Below, piece after piece: positions 1 to 8,588 of a DNA stretch of 64,000 bases; the first letter of the stretch is position 1; the number at the start of each line of letters is the position of its first letter. A model generated the notes under the pieces. That model was not told the DNA's origin. It did not search any database and saw only the letters and a list, made by a program, of their open reading frames with translations. The stretch is from JAUCQB01 sp964586235 (GTDB taxonomy: Bacteria > Planctomycetota > Phycisphaerae > UBA1845 > PWPN01). The position numbers and the translations under genes are program-made. The stretch lies in NCBI GenBank assembly GCA_964586235.1, contig CAZPIO010000024.1, forward strand, positions 4,034 to 68,033. The letters are read 5' to 3'.

Positions 1-718
1 TTGCCATGTCAGGCCTCTCCCGAGGCGGCCGCTCCCCAGGAATCCCCGCGAAAACGAGATATCCAAACCGCCCCGGACTGCCGTGGTTGCCGCCCGTCGG
101 TGACCAGAGCGAATCCTCGCGCCGCTCGCCGTCCGCTTTGGGCTCACGGCCGCGGGTGAGGTTCATCCCCCAGCGTTCGCCGGGATTCGGCGCCGCCCCG
201 AACGTGCTGAAAGGGATCCGCACCTCGAGCGTCCAGGCCTCGGCCGTGCGTCCGGCGACCGCCGTGGCCGGCAGGTCGGCCGAGAAATCGCCGCAGTAGC
301 TGCACGCGATCAGGCCACCCGCGTTGACGATGTGCTGGTAGTAACGCCGTCGCGTCGCCTGCGGATCGAGAAAAACCTCGACACAGTCGTCGTTCCAGAC
401 CTTGGACGGTACATCCGTGGCCGTGCGATGCTTGAGGCGGGCCATCTCCGGCTCTTTGGCCAGCACGGCCACGTAGAGCGCATCGGTGTCATGCACCAAG
501 CGGAACTCGGTGGCGAAGCGAGCCGGCTGTTTGTCCTTGCTGTTGATCAACCCGGTGATGACCGGTGCCGCCTTCCAGGCCTCATCGTCCAGACGCCCGT
601 CAACGATCGGCGGTTGCGTTACTCTCGGCGCGAGATACACCGGCGGCTCCTCCGCGGTCGCAGCGGCGCGCGACACAAGCCCAAGCAGAACAACACTTGC
701 CGTGATCACTTTCTTCAT
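1..718 (-). CDS. Secreted CBM9-like carbohydrate-binding protein, N-terminal part (runs off left edge)
   Basis: An open frame from an ATG at 716-718 reads to the window edge without a stop, giving 239 residues. An SD-like GGAGG lies about 7 nt upstream of the start. Residues 1-21 (MKKVITASVVLLGLVSRAAA) form a signal peptide. Residues 36-48 read PPIVDGRLDDEAW and residues 107-119 VWNDDCVEVFLDP, the two hallmarks of the CBM9 / cellulose-xylan-binding domain fold (P-x-IDG-x-LD-x-AW, then D-x-VE-x-FLDP). In Planctomycetota such domains sit at the N terminus of exported sugar-binding or outer-surface proteins. The catalytic or C-terminal part is outside the window, so the full function is unknown. 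The codon pattern and domain match make the frame secure. Confidence 0.85.
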   Translation of the reverse strand, partial: MKKVITASVVLLGLVSRAAATAEEPPVYLAPRVTQPPIVDGRLDDEAWKAAPVITGLINSKDKQPARFATEFRLVHDTDALYVAVLAKEPEMARLKHRTATDVPSKVWNDDCVEVFLDPQATRRRYYQHIVNAGGLIACSYCGDFSADLPATAVAGRTAEAWTLEVRIPFSTFGAAPNPGERWGMNLTRGREPKADGERREDSLWSPTGGNHGSPGRFGYLVFAGIPGERPPRERPDMA

Positions 719-1335
719 GGATGGACCTCCCACGTCGACTCCGTTTTGCCTCTTCTACGTTCACGATCACAGATGATCAACACTTCCGCTCATTCCACGG
801 CAGGTGCCGGGCGGCTGGCCGTCGGCTGAAGTGGGCTGAGCAGTTGGATTCCTCTGGCGGTTCTGATGGTACGCGGGTCGAGAGACGGGGGTCCGGGGGA
901 CGCAGCTCGCTGGCAAATGCTTACGATTTCTGCGCTTCGCGTTCAGAGGGGTCGAGGTTGTACGGGGCATGAGGTTCATCGCTCCGCCTCCTTGAGCCAC
1001 CGGGATATCGGTTTGATTGATGTCGCCCTGCTTGCGTGATCGGCGCCCGGCGTCTCCGTTGGGCTCTCTGCATCCGTGTCATGGCTCTAAGTGCCCTCAG
1101 GTTGGCAACTTATGAACCCTATACGTCAGAACAACAAGCCTGGTCGGTTTTCTGGCTGGCCTGTTTTCCGGCCTTGCCGTTCGGGCTTGTACAGCCCTCC
1201 CGTCGAAACGGACTCGAGCACGTCCGTGGCTTCGCCTGGGCATGCCTGTCGATAGCCTCGGCGTTTTCTCGGCAACACCCCGGGCCTTCGCGCACTATAA
1301 AGGATGTACGGCCGAATTGATGATCGACGCCGCGG
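719..1335. other. Intergenic region, no gene recognised
   Basis: About 620 bp between the divergent CBM9-like gene and the sigma factor gene. Short frames exist on both strands but none has a recognisable domain or a good ribosome site. A TATAAA at 1296-1301 could be a -10 box for the sigma operon, but no matching -35 is seen at 16-18 nt, so it is only a weak promoter candidate. Confidence 0.4.
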
Positions 1336-1935
1336 ATGCAGGGTGGACGCAAGGTTGTGAAGGGTGATCAGTCAGCCCGGAGTGAAGGTGTTGGCGAGTC
1401 CACCAGGGGCGGGCCGCGCGACCTCCGCTTGGCCGAGGCGTTTGTGGCGCATATTGCGTCGCTGAAACGAGTCATCGCCGGGATGGGCTTTGGCCCTTGC
1501 GACTGCGAAGACATCCTGCATGACGTATTCGTTGAGGCCTCGCAACGGCCGGGCGAGTATCGCGGACCGGTTGAAGCGGCGAAGTGGTTGATGCGGGTGG
1601 CCGTCAACCGGTGTCTGCTGGAACACCGTAGGCGGCAGCGGTTTCGACGAGCGGCAGCCGAGGTGCTCCGGCGGCATTCAACGGGCGACCTCGCCGTCTC
1701 GACACCGTCGGCCGACGCGTTGGTTCGCACTGAGGAGTTGGAGGCCGTACGGCAGGCGTTGCATGAACTGGATGACTCGCTGCTCTGTCCGTTGGTGTTG
1801 AGGTACTTCTGCGGGCTGGATTCGAGTCGGATCGGGGAGATGCTCGGAACACCACCGGCGACAGTTCGGAGCCGCTTGAGAGATGCGAGAATCAGGCTTG
1901 CCATGCGACTGGCCAAACGAGGTATCCAACCATGA
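1336..1935 (+). CDS. ECF-type RNA polymerase sigma factor
   Basis: A 199-residue sigma-70 family protein of ECF size. Region 2 spans about residues 28-98 (CEDILHDVFVEA, then AAKWLMRVAVNRCLLEHRRR), where sigma factors bind core polymerase and the -10 box. Region 4 spans about 133-190 (LRYFCGLDSSRIGEMLGTPPATVRSRLRDAR), a helix-turn-helix for the -35 box. The stop overlaps the next start in ATGA, and the next gene encodes a membrane anti-sigma factor, the usual pairing. The sigma factor is therefore probably held inactive at the membrane until a signal releases it. The start is uncertain: neither the ATG at 1336 nor the GTG at 1357 has a good SD. Confidence 0.88.
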   Translation: MQGGRKVVKGDQSARSEGVGESTRGGPRDLRLAEAFVAHIASLKRVIAGMGFGPCDCEDILHDVFVEASQRPGEYRGPVEAAKWLMRVAVNRCLLEHRRRQRFRRAAAEVLRRHSTGDLAVSTPSADALVRTEELEAVRQALHELDDSLLCPLVLRYFCGLDSSRIGEMLGTPPATVRSRLRDARIRLAMRLAKRGIQP

Positions 1936-2609
1936 CCTCGAGACCCTGTGACGACTGGGCGGAGAGACTGGTCGACTACGCGGACGGCGAGTTGCCGCCT
2001 GAGGAGTCTGCCATGGTGTCCGAGCACGTCGCGAGCTGTGCGGGATGCCATGAAACACTGGTTGCCCTGCGCCAATCGCTCCGTCTCGCCGAGATCGTCT
2101 GGCAGGACGCCGAAGCCGAGCTCGCCGACGTCGAAGCCGTGTGGCATCGCCGTGTCAACAGTAAGGAGACAAGCGGAGGGCTCGATCCGGCAATGCCGGC
2201 ACGGCAGCAGCGCACAGGAGTCCGCCGATTCCTCATCGCCCGGCCGGTGCTGGCTGCGGCGAGCATTCTGCTGGTGGTCCTGGCAGGTTCGGCGGTTTGG
2301 CATTTCGTTCTTCGGGCCGGGCGCCGGGCGGCCCCGGATGAGACCGCCCCGATCATCGTGAGGAATGAAGATCAGGAGCAGCGTCACGGTGCGACGCGAC
2401 CTGCCACCGATGGGCACGCACCGACAACCACCGAGCTTGAAGCTGCAATCACTCGCGTAGGTGCGGCCGCCGAGCTTCTGGCGGCGGCGGACTTCCTCGC
2501 CGAGTATCCCGAGGGGAGAGACATTGCTGAGGAGCGTTATCGCTATATCGCCGCAACGTACCCCGAGACTGACGCCGCGGTCGAAGCCCGATCGCGGCTC
2601 GGCTTGTGA
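1932..2609 (+). CDS. Transmembrane anti-sigma factor with zinc-finger (zf-HC2-like) domain
   Basis: A 225-residue protein translationally coupled to the upstream ECF sigma gene. Residues 10-40 contain LVDYADGELPPEE and then H32-x3-C36-x2-C39, the anti-sigma zinc-binding motif of the zf-HC2/ZAS type. One hydrophobic segment at about 105-127 (LAAASILLVVLAGSAVWHFVL) anchors it in the membrane, leaving a C-terminal outer domain of about 95 residues rich in Ala and Glu. Family knowledge says the N-terminal domain binds the sigma factor in the cytoplasm. The C-terminal part could sense envelope stress, but its fold is not recognised. Confidence 0.85.
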   Translation: MTSRPCDDWAERLVDYADGELPPEESAMVSEHVASCAGCHETLVALRQSLRLAEIVWQDAEAELADVEAVWHRRVNSKETSGGLDPAMPARQQRTGVRRFLIARPVLAAASILLVVLAGSAVWHFVLRAGRRAAPDETAPIIVRNEDQEQRHGATRPATDGHAPTTTELEAAITRVGAAAELLAAADFLAEYPEGRDIAEERYRYIAATYPETDAAVEARSRLGL

Positions 2610-2629
2610 TCAACAAGGAGACTGCGACC

Positions 2630-3652
2630 ATGATGAACCTGACACAAACAGGTTGCCTGCTGCTGAGTCTGCTGATGCCCCTGGATGCCACGACACAACC
2701 CGCTGAAACCGAATGGCCGAAGCGAGAGTTGCGGTACCAGGCTGGGCCCGCCGGACACCGGGAAGGCAATACGCCGCGAGACGCGCGGTACACGGCCGTC
2801 CTGACGCTGAGCCCTCGCCGGGAAACCTACCCTTGGCCAGACAGCCTCGATCTGCTCAAGACCGCCGCCGGCAAGACCATGTCGAACGAGCAGCGGGCGA
2901 TGATCGAGCGTCGTCCGCAAGATGTTGCACACACGGTCCCGTACAACCCGGACAGCGAGCTCTGGGTGTGGAAGCTCGATGCCGTCAGCGAGGACGACGC
3001 CCGCAAGATGGCCGAAGCGTTCCTCGAACGTTGGGATACGAGCGCCCGACGGGAGCTGGAGGCCATGAAGAAGCAGGTTGAGAAGATCCGCGCGTTCATT
3101 CCCGATGCAGAGAGGAAGATCGCCGATCTTCAGGTTGCTGTGGACGCGGCAAAAAAGGAAATAGGCGACATCGAGAAGCTCGTCGTCTACCGCGGGCCGG
3201 ATGAGGCCCGACACGAATTGCTGGATATCGACAGGGCGCTCCGGTCGGTGCAGGTCGAGATGGTGGGCATCAAGGCGAAAGCGGAGGCCATAAAGAACTG
3301 GCGGAATCGAGGCTACTCTGACTGGGCGGGGAAGATGCTGGCCGCCGAAGACGTCGAGCTCGCGGGTGTGCTGGCCCGGAAGGCCGCTTTGGAGGGCTAC
3401 CGCAAGACGGCGGAGCAATACGGCACGCGATACTCGCGGATGCGAGCGGACCAGGCAACACTTGATTCGCTGAAAGACGAGCTGTCCAAGTCTCGCTCGT
3501 CCTTGCCGATGTGGGAACACTCGCTCGCCGACCCGCCCGCGAAGGCGAGACGGCCAAGCCTGCGAAACAACACGGTGCTGATCTGCCCGTTCGAGGGCAC
3601 GCTCCGCTCGCCCCAGTCGCCAGGATCTCCTCGAAGCCAGCCAGCACGGTAA
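2630..3652 (+). CDS. Exported coiled-coil protein of unknown function, third gene of the sigma operon
   Basis: A frame opens with a GTG at 2606, but AAGGAG at 2615-2620 points to the ATG at 2630 (or 2633), giving 340 residues. The N terminus MMNLTQTGCLLLSLLMPLDATTQ is signal-peptide-like. The middle (about residues 140-300) is highly charged with heptad-like Lys/Glu/Leu spacing, e.g. MKKQVEKIRAFIPDAERKI, and is predicted coiled coil. No enzyme motif was recognised. Its place 20 nt after the anti-sigma gene suggests it takes part in the same envelope response, perhaps as a sensor or effector; this is inference only. The C-terminal 40 residues are proline- and serine-rich. Confidence 0.7.
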   Translation: MMNLTQTGCLLLSLLMPLDATTQPAETEWPKRELRYQAGPAGHREGNTPRDARYTAVLTLSPRRETYPWPDSLDLLKTAAGKTMSNEQRAMIERRPQDVAHTVPYNPDSELWVWKLDAVSEDDARKMAEAFLERWDTSARRELEAMKKQVEKIRAFIPDAERKIADLQVAVDAAKKEIGDIEKLVVYRGPDEARHELLDIDRALRSVQVEMVGIKAKAEAIKNWRNRGYSDWAGKMLAAEDVELAGVLARKAALEGYRKTAEQYGTRYSRMRADQATLDSLKDELSKSRSSLPMWEHSLADPPAKARRPSLRNNTVLICPFEGTLRSPQSPGSPRSQPAR

Positions 3653-3710
3653 CGCCGGCATTGCCTGCGTGGGATTCGGAGTACGGAAGAGTCTGACCAC
3701 GGATCACACG

Positions 3711-3750
3711 CCTGCCTCGCCGCAGGCGGGCCTGCCTCGCAGCAGGCGGG
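3711..3750. repeat. Tandem palindromic repeat (family E, two 20-bp units)
   Basis: Two adjacent 20-bp units, 3711-3730 and 3731-3750, each form a hairpin with stem CCTGC/GCAGG. A related palindrome with stem CCCGCCTGC/GCAGGCGGG lies at 63914-63936. It sits in the gap after the sigma operon and may double as a terminator. The DNA just after it (3861-3890) contains a degenerate 9-nt triple of the TCTGCG type discussed under findings. Confidence 0.65.
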
Positions 3751-3947
3751 GATTACATCGATGGGTGAGCACCAGGGCCGACGCCCTCGTCGGCCCTCTC
3801 CGTTTGTCGGCTGTCGATGATCTTCTTCTGCCTTTCGCCTTCCGGCTGGCCCGAAATTTGCGTCAATCTGCGTGATCTGCGGGCACGGTCTTCCGTCTCA
3901 GCGATCTGCCCTGGCCCGGCGGGCAAAGCCCGCGCCACCTCTATGTG

Positions 3948-3976
3948 TTCACGTGAACGCGGTTATCGGGTATTAT
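3948..3976 (+). promoter_or_regulatory. Sigma-70-type promoter for dapF
   Basis: TTCACG at 3948-3953, a 17-nt spacer, and TATTAT at 3971-3976. The predicted transcript start near 3983 lies upstream of the GGAGG at 3993-3997 that serves the dapF start. Confidence 0.5.
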
Positions 3977-4001
3977 CATGATTCCTCGGCGTGGAGGTCC
4001 G

Positions 4002-4919
4002 ATGAGAGAAATCGGACAACTGTCGGCGCCTTGGGATGGAACGGGTGGTGGTGTGACGGCCATGAAATTCACCAAGATGCACGGGCTCGGGAACTGCTAC
4101 ATCTACGTCAACTGCTTCGCCGAGCAGGTGGCCGACGCCCCAACCCTGGCCCGGGCGGTCAGCGACCGCAACACCGGCGTGGGCAGCGACGGCCTGATCC
4201 TCATCTGCCCCTCGGCCAAGGCCGACGCGCGCATGGAAATGTACAACATGGACGGCTCGCGCGGGCAGATGTGCGGCAACGGCATCCGCTGCTTAGCCAA
4301 GTACGTCTACGACCACGGCCTGTCACGCAACAACCCGCTTCGCATCGAGACCGACGCGGGTGTCAAGACCATCGAAATGATCGTGTCCGACGGAAAGATG
4401 ACCGCCGCCCGGGTGGACATGGGCGAGCCGCGGCTGCGCCCCGAGGATCTGCCGGTCAAACTGACGCAGGAGCAGATGGTCGATCACGCCATCGAGGTCC
4501 TCGGACACCAGGCGCTGATGACCTGCGTCTCCATGGGCAACCCTCACGCGATCATCTACGGCGTTCCGCTCAAGCTGCTGCACGAGCGGTCGCCGACCGG
4601 CTGGAACCTGGAGCTCGAAGGCCGCCGCATCGAGACGGCCGCCATCTTCCCCGAGCGAACCAACGTGCATTTCGTTGACGTGCTGCACCCCGGCGAAGTG
4701 AGAATGCTGACCTGGGAACGCGGCAGCGGGGCGACCCAGGCCTGCGGCACGGGCGCATCGGCCGTGTGCGTGGCCGGCGTGCTCACCAGGCGCAACGGCC
4801 GCAACATCACCGCTCATCTGCCGGGTGGAGACCTGGTGCTCGAGTGGAGCGAAGCCGACAATCACGTCTACATGACCGGCCCGGCGGCGGAGATCTTCAC
4901 CGGCGATTGGCCGGCGTGA
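4002..4919 (+). CDS. dapF: Diaminopimelate epimerase
   Basis: Converts LL- to meso-diaminopimelate for peptidoglycan and lysine synthesis, in the cytosol without a cofactor. Both catalytic cysteines are visible, in MDGSRGQMCGNGIRC and in ATQACGTGASAV, the two half-site motifs of the pseudosymmetric fold. The start at 4002 has GGAGG 4 nt upstream and a promoter just before; the family core begins at MKFTKMHGLGN (ATG at 4062), so a 20-residue N-terminal extension is possible. An oddity is GLGNCYIYV where most homologues have GND: the Asp after the conserved Asn is Cys. The last residues EIFTGDWPA are echoed 750 bp downstream (see findings). Confidence 0.95.
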   Translation: MREIGQLSAPWDGTGGGVTAMKFTKMHGLGNCYIYVNCFAEQVADAPTLARAVSDRNTGVGSDGLILICPSAKADARMEMYNMDGSRGQMCGNGIRCLAKYVYDHGLSRNNPLRIETDAGVKTIEMIVSDGKMTAARVDMGEPRLRPEDLPVKLTQEQMVDHAIEVLGHQALMTCVSMGNPHAIIYGVPLKLLHERSPTGWNLELEGRRIETAAIFPERTNVHFVDVLHPGEVRMLTWERGSGATQACGTGASAVCVAGVLTRRNGRNITAHLPGGDLVLEWSEADNHVYMTGPAAEIFTGDWPA

Positions 4920-4921
4920 TG
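4887..4921 (+). repeat. 35-bp imperfect direct repeat, left copy (dapF 3' end)
   Basis: This copy is the end of dapF including its stop codon. It matches 5639-5673 at 30 of 35 positions (mismatches at repeat positions 11, 12, 15, 29 and 34). The two copies bracket the vapBC pair exactly. Confidence 0.75.
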
Positions 4922-4930
4922 CCTCAGCGA

Positions 4931-5326
4931 TCAGCGGCACCAGTCCGCAAGTCGCAGACCGTCGATACGTTGATAGTGGTTCGTATTGTGTGACACCAGT
5001 GTCAGATCATGCTCCATCGCCGTGGCTGCGATGAGGATGTCCGGGTCCTCGAGCCTCTGCCCCCTGCGGTGCAGCTCAGCCTTGATACGCGCAAACCGAT
5101 CCATAGACGACCGGTTTAGCGGTAGTGCCGGTATTGAATCGAGGAAGCGGTTGATCTCCGCACCGTTCTGCTCGGGGCGCTCCGAGCGGTATGCCCCGAA
5201 GAGGAGCTCGCCCACCATTATGATGCTCACGTATGCCGGCTGGCTGGATAGCTGACTGAATTCCCGACATACCGCTTCATGCCGGCGCAGGAGAAAGATG
5301 CAGTGATCGGTATCAAGAAGGTACAT
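4931..5326 (-). CDS. VapC-like PIN-domain ribonuclease toxin
   Basis: A 131-residue PIN-domain protein, the usual VapC length. Acidic metal-site residues are visible: D5 in LLDTD, E40 in VGELLFG, and D94/D96 in EDPDILIAATA; the last site falls in HNTNHY, as in many VapC proteins. The family cleaves RNA (often initiator tRNA or rRNA) when its antitoxin is lost. The start shares one base with the antitoxin stop (TGATG), so the two are translationally coupled. It runs convergently towards dapF, ending 11 bp from it. Confidence 0.92.
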   Translation of the reverse strand: MYLLDTDHCIFLLRRHEAVCREFSQLSSQPAYVSIIMVGELLFGAYRSERPEQNGAEINRFLDSIPALPLNRSSMDRFARIKAELHRRGQRLEDPDILIAATAMEHDLTLVSHNTNHYQRIDGLRLADWCR

Positions 5327-5544
5327 CAGCGCAAATCAGGGACGTCTCGACTAGACCTTGCACGATAGATCAGATCGACGATTTCCTCGGCGTCATCGCC
5401 CTGCCACGTACCGGCGAATGCGAGCAGATCGCCCAGGCTGGAGCCCCTGGGGCGAACGCTGACTTCTACCTCCGTTCCGTCCGCAATCATTGCATCAGGA
5501 GGCAGTCTTACGATACCGTTCTCAACTGTTGTCCGATACGTCAT
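5326..5544 (-). CDS. VapB-like antitoxin (AbrB/DUF104-like N terminus)
   Basis: A longer frame begins at 5610, but the ATG at 5542-5544 has a GAAGGA ribosome site and gives the typical 72 residues. The N-terminal part (MTYRTTVENGIVRLP, then DGTEVEVSVRP) resembles the swapped-hairpin beta DNA-binding fold of AbrB/MazE/DUF104 antitoxins. The C-terminal part (GDDAEEIVDLIYRARSSRDV) would wrap around the PIN toxin. It should neutralise the downstream VapC and repress its own promoter. Confidence 0.85.
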   Translation of the reverse strand: MTYRTTVENGIVRLPPDAMIADGTEVEVSVRPRGSSLGDLLAFAGTWQGDDAEEIVDLIYRARSSRDVPDLR

Positions 5545-5638
5545 CCCTATAGTCCTTCGCTGCCGTATCTGCTGTTTGATTATAGCGGAAATCATGTAGT
5601 CGGCCAACAACCTGCATCGCTCTTGCTCATCTGTGATA

Positions 5639-5673
5639 GCGGAGATCTCTACGGGCGATTGGCCGGGGTGACG
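5639..5673 (+). repeat. 35-bp imperfect direct repeat, right copy (second dapF-like 3' end)
   Basis: On the + strand this copy still encodes the tail AEISTGDWPG plus a stop, against AEIFTGDWPA plus a stop in dapF itself. It also overlaps the presumed end of the convergent metalloprotease gene. The preserved frame suggests it is a former dapF C terminus rather than chance similarity. Confidence 0.7.
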
Positions 5674-8089
5674 TCAGGCACGGGCTGGGTGACCGGGCCC
5701 TTGACCGACCCCCGTAAGTCGGNNNNNNNNNNNNNNNNNNNNNNNNNNNNNNNNNNNNNNNNNNNNNNNNNNNNNNNNNNNNNNNNNNNNNNNNNNNNNN
5801 NNNNNNNNNNNNNNNNNNNNNNGTGACGTCAGGCACGGGCTGGGTGACCGGGCCCTTGACCGACCCCCGTAAGTCGGTCAGGGCCGGGCTGAACAGCGAA
5901 CGCGACACAGTCGCCCCCTCCGCGGCCTTCGGCTGCGACACCGGAAGCGCGCCCTTGTCCATGAGGTGGCGAAGCGTCAGTCGCCCGGTATTCCGGCGGT
6001 CGTGCAGGATCTGCAGCGCCAGCACGTCGAAGTAGGTCATCGTCGGGGAAAAATCGTTGACGTACCCGCTGCCGCGGGCCGGGGCGACGATGCCCTGCAT
6101 CCGCGAAAGCAGGCCCACTCGGGCGTGGCACAGGCCCAGCGTGTGGCCGACCTCGTGAGCCAACACACGCGGACACGTCTGCCTCGCATCCCGGCCGAGC
6201 GCCAGCACAACCTCCATCGGCGCCAGGAACGAACCGCCGGCATCCCACTTCATGAACGTGGCCCCGCCGCGGCCCACCAGCTTGGGCGAGTCGGTGGGAA
6301 CGTAGCGGATCGGCAGCAGCACCGCCTTGCCGGCCGGACGCTGCATCGGCCCGATCGCCAGTTCCGATTTGAGCGTCGGCCCGGTCCAGTCGTTGATTCG
6401 ATCCACCAGGAAACGGACATACCGCTCCACCGCGGAACTGGGCGGGTTGACCACGTCAAAAACCAGGCGGGTGTCGGCTTCCCATCGCCGCAGAAGCGCA
6501 TCCGGATGCACCTGGCCGCCGTTGTCCGACAGTGGGCCGGTATTGCCCAGGAGGGCATGGAGTATCTCGCTGTTGTCGGCGCCCGCCACAACGTTGAACT
6601 CGCTGGTCGATTCCCCGCTTGTGGCCGCGGCGGTCATGACATGGCCGGGCGGGACATCGCGGCAGTCGACCGTGAAGCGGCCCAGGCGGTCCGCCGTGAC
6701 CTCGCGGAAGTACTTCGCTGCCTCCCCCGCCCTGTCGAGATACAGTTCGACCGTGGCGTTGGGCTCGGTCATGCAGGTGACCTGCGGGCCGTCAATCCGG
6801 ATCGGCGTCGGCACCAGCGGGCTGATGTGCAGCGGTCCGCGGGAGAACGGTCGCATGCCGTTGTCAGTAAAAACGCATCGGCCGGCACGAACTGGACCGC
6901 CCTCGTATGCGTCCGGACAGGCAATGCCGCTGTTCCCGTTCCCGGTGAATATGCAACGGTCGAACCAGCCGCGCGCCTGCTGACGCAGACAGACGCCGTG
7001 AGAACCGTTTCTGGCGATCCGCACCTGAGTCGCGTGCACGGAAGACCTGGCAAAGAGGGCCATGCCGTATTCGCCGCCGAACTCCATAGCCGAGGCCTCC
7101 ATCGTGACGGCGGCCTCATCCTGCAGCTCGATGCATCGGCTGGCGTGTCGGTGCAGACGCGTCCCGGTCATGTCCACAACCGCTCGACCGGTCGCGAAAA
7201 TGCCCATTCGGCGACCGTCCTCGAGCGTACAGTCGATCAACCGCAGCCGGCTCGTACCGCTGACGTCGGCATTGGTGAACGCGGCCTGGGATAATGTGCA
7301 TTTCGACAGGCTCGCCTCCGCAGCCTGGTTCAAGACAACGTTCCAGTCGCCGTTGCTGGCCATGTGGCAGCCGGCAGCGGAGAACACCGCCTGGTCGAAG
7401 GCGGCAACGTCTGACTGGCCGTTCTGATTGAGCCTCGTGTCTTCCAGACTGGCATCGGCGTGTTCCCGGACTTCGACGCCGTGCGTGCGGTTCCGGCTGA
7501 CCAGACCACTCTGGATGCGGGCCCGCGCCTCGCCGAAGATCGCCACCCCGGGCCCGGAACACTCGACTATGCTGACACCGTTCAGATCGAGCCTGGCCTG
7601 CTCCTTCGCCAGGATGCCTCGTACGCGCCCCCCACGAACGGTCAGGTTCGCCAGGCTGAATTCCGCTCTCCCGGAAACCACGATGCCGGCATCCTGACAA
7701 CCCGAGACGTCGAGGGTCACCTGTCCGTTCGGCAATGACCCGTCGATCCGGTCATGCCCACCCCAGTTGCCGTCGACGACGATCGGCTCGGTCAGCGTGA
7801 CAAGCGGATCACCCGATCCGAATGCCGCGGGATTGAACCGTATGACGTCGTCACCGGGATTTCGGCAGGCTTCGGCCAGGGCGTCCGCGAGCGTCATCTG
7901 CTCCCCGTCCGCTGAACGCCCCGGCAACAGGCTCGTGATCACGATCGCGTGCAACCGGCCTGTCCCTGCCGTCGCCTCAGGATGCTGATCGCGGGTTGCC
8001 ACCTGTACGCCGGCAAAGGCCCCAAGGACAACCATCGCAGTCAGCAGAGGAGTTCGATTCCGGCGTTGCACGCGGATTGGTCCGTACAT
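5649..8089 (-). CDS. Exported right-handed beta-helix protein with a C-terminal zinc metalloprotease (metzincin-like) domain
   Basis: Starts at the ATG 8087-8089 with an N-terminal hydrophobic signal/anchor (LLTAMVVLGAFAGV). Residues of about 60-430 are a parallel beta-helix with many repeats of the form x-GV-x-V-x-x-A-x-A/S-L (NLTVRGG, GVSIVECSG, GVEVREHADASLEDT). A linker with an Ig-like stretch follows, then at about residue 641 the motif HEVGHTLGLCHA, the HExxHxxGxxH zinc site of metzincins. It probably cuts or remodels extracellular proteins or glycoconjugates while the helix binds polymer. The 3' end lies at the assembly gap; merging the 55-bp overlap ends the protein at 5649. Without merging, the frame through the N block is artificial. 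Confidence 0.8.
5668..5877. other. Scaffold gap (100 N, 5723-5822) flanked by an identical 55-bp sequence
   Basis: Bases 5668-5722 and 5823-5877 are identical. This is what is expected when two contigs overlap by 55 bp but were joined by a fixed-size gap. If the copies are merged, the metalloprotease frame continues for a few codons (TPANRP) to a stop at 5649-5651. Confidence 0.85.
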
Positions 8090-8553
8090 CAGGTAGCCGT
8101 GCCCGTTCGTTACATCCCCAGGAAGCGGTGCCGGCGGACCGCACGGGCAATCACTTCACTCGGACCGTGATCCCGGAATGCCTGCCGCCCCGCCCCTCCA
8201 TGGATTCCCGTCAAAGGAAACAACTTGATGTCTCTAGGCGTGGTATCGACTTCCGTGGAGACGTGGGTTAGGAGCTTGCGGCCACGGGCCGTGTGTTTTC
8301 CGCCCCGGTTTCCCGGACCAGAATACCTGTCGACGGCGATGCGACCGGGCTCATCGAGATCGACCCGCAACGAGACGATCCCCCCGTCAACAGAAACCCA
8401 CCGGGCGCATCCCGGCTTGCGGCACCTTGCTTGCGTCCCATAATCAAACACGCATCACTTCGGTGCTGATCTCTCTGACCATCCAGCCCCACCGGCCGCT
8501 GTGCACGACTGCCGCCGTTCCAGGAGTGCACCCGATACGCCCCCACGCGGGCG
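8090..8553. other. Divergent intergenic region, no convincing gene
   Basis: About 460 bp between the beta-helix metalloprotease and the histidine kinase. A 113-residue minus-strand frame (8110-8451) and shorter ones exist, but none shows a domain, signal peptide or clear ribosome site. I see only the kinase promoter at the right end. Confidence 0.4.
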
Positions 8554-8582
8554 TTGAGTAGCCTCCCGCGCCGCTGTATGCT
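8554..8582 (+). promoter_or_regulatory. Promoter giving a probably leaderless kinase mRNA
   Basis: TTGAGT at 8554-8559, 17-nt spacer, TATGCT at 8577-8582. The start codon ATG begins at 8589, seven bases after the -10 box, where transcription would start. No SD precedes the ATG. Confidence 0.5.
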
Positions 8583-8588
8583 GCGATC

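Noticed and set aside
1036..1320. A 94-residue frame upstream of the sigma gene
   Set aside because: No SD, no domain, irregular codon use; more likely intergenic DNA containing the sigma promoter.
3711..3750. CRISPR-like repeats
   Set aside because: Only two 20-bp units with no spacers; they are adjacent palindromes.
5627..5822. C-terminal extension of the metalloprotease through the N block
   Set aside because: The N block is an assembly artefact with identical 55-bp flanks; the residues beyond it repeat the same DNA in a shifted frame.
8110..8451. A 113-residue minus-strand frame before the kinase
   Set aside because: No recognisable domain, composition unlike neighbours, no SD; competing frames overlap it.
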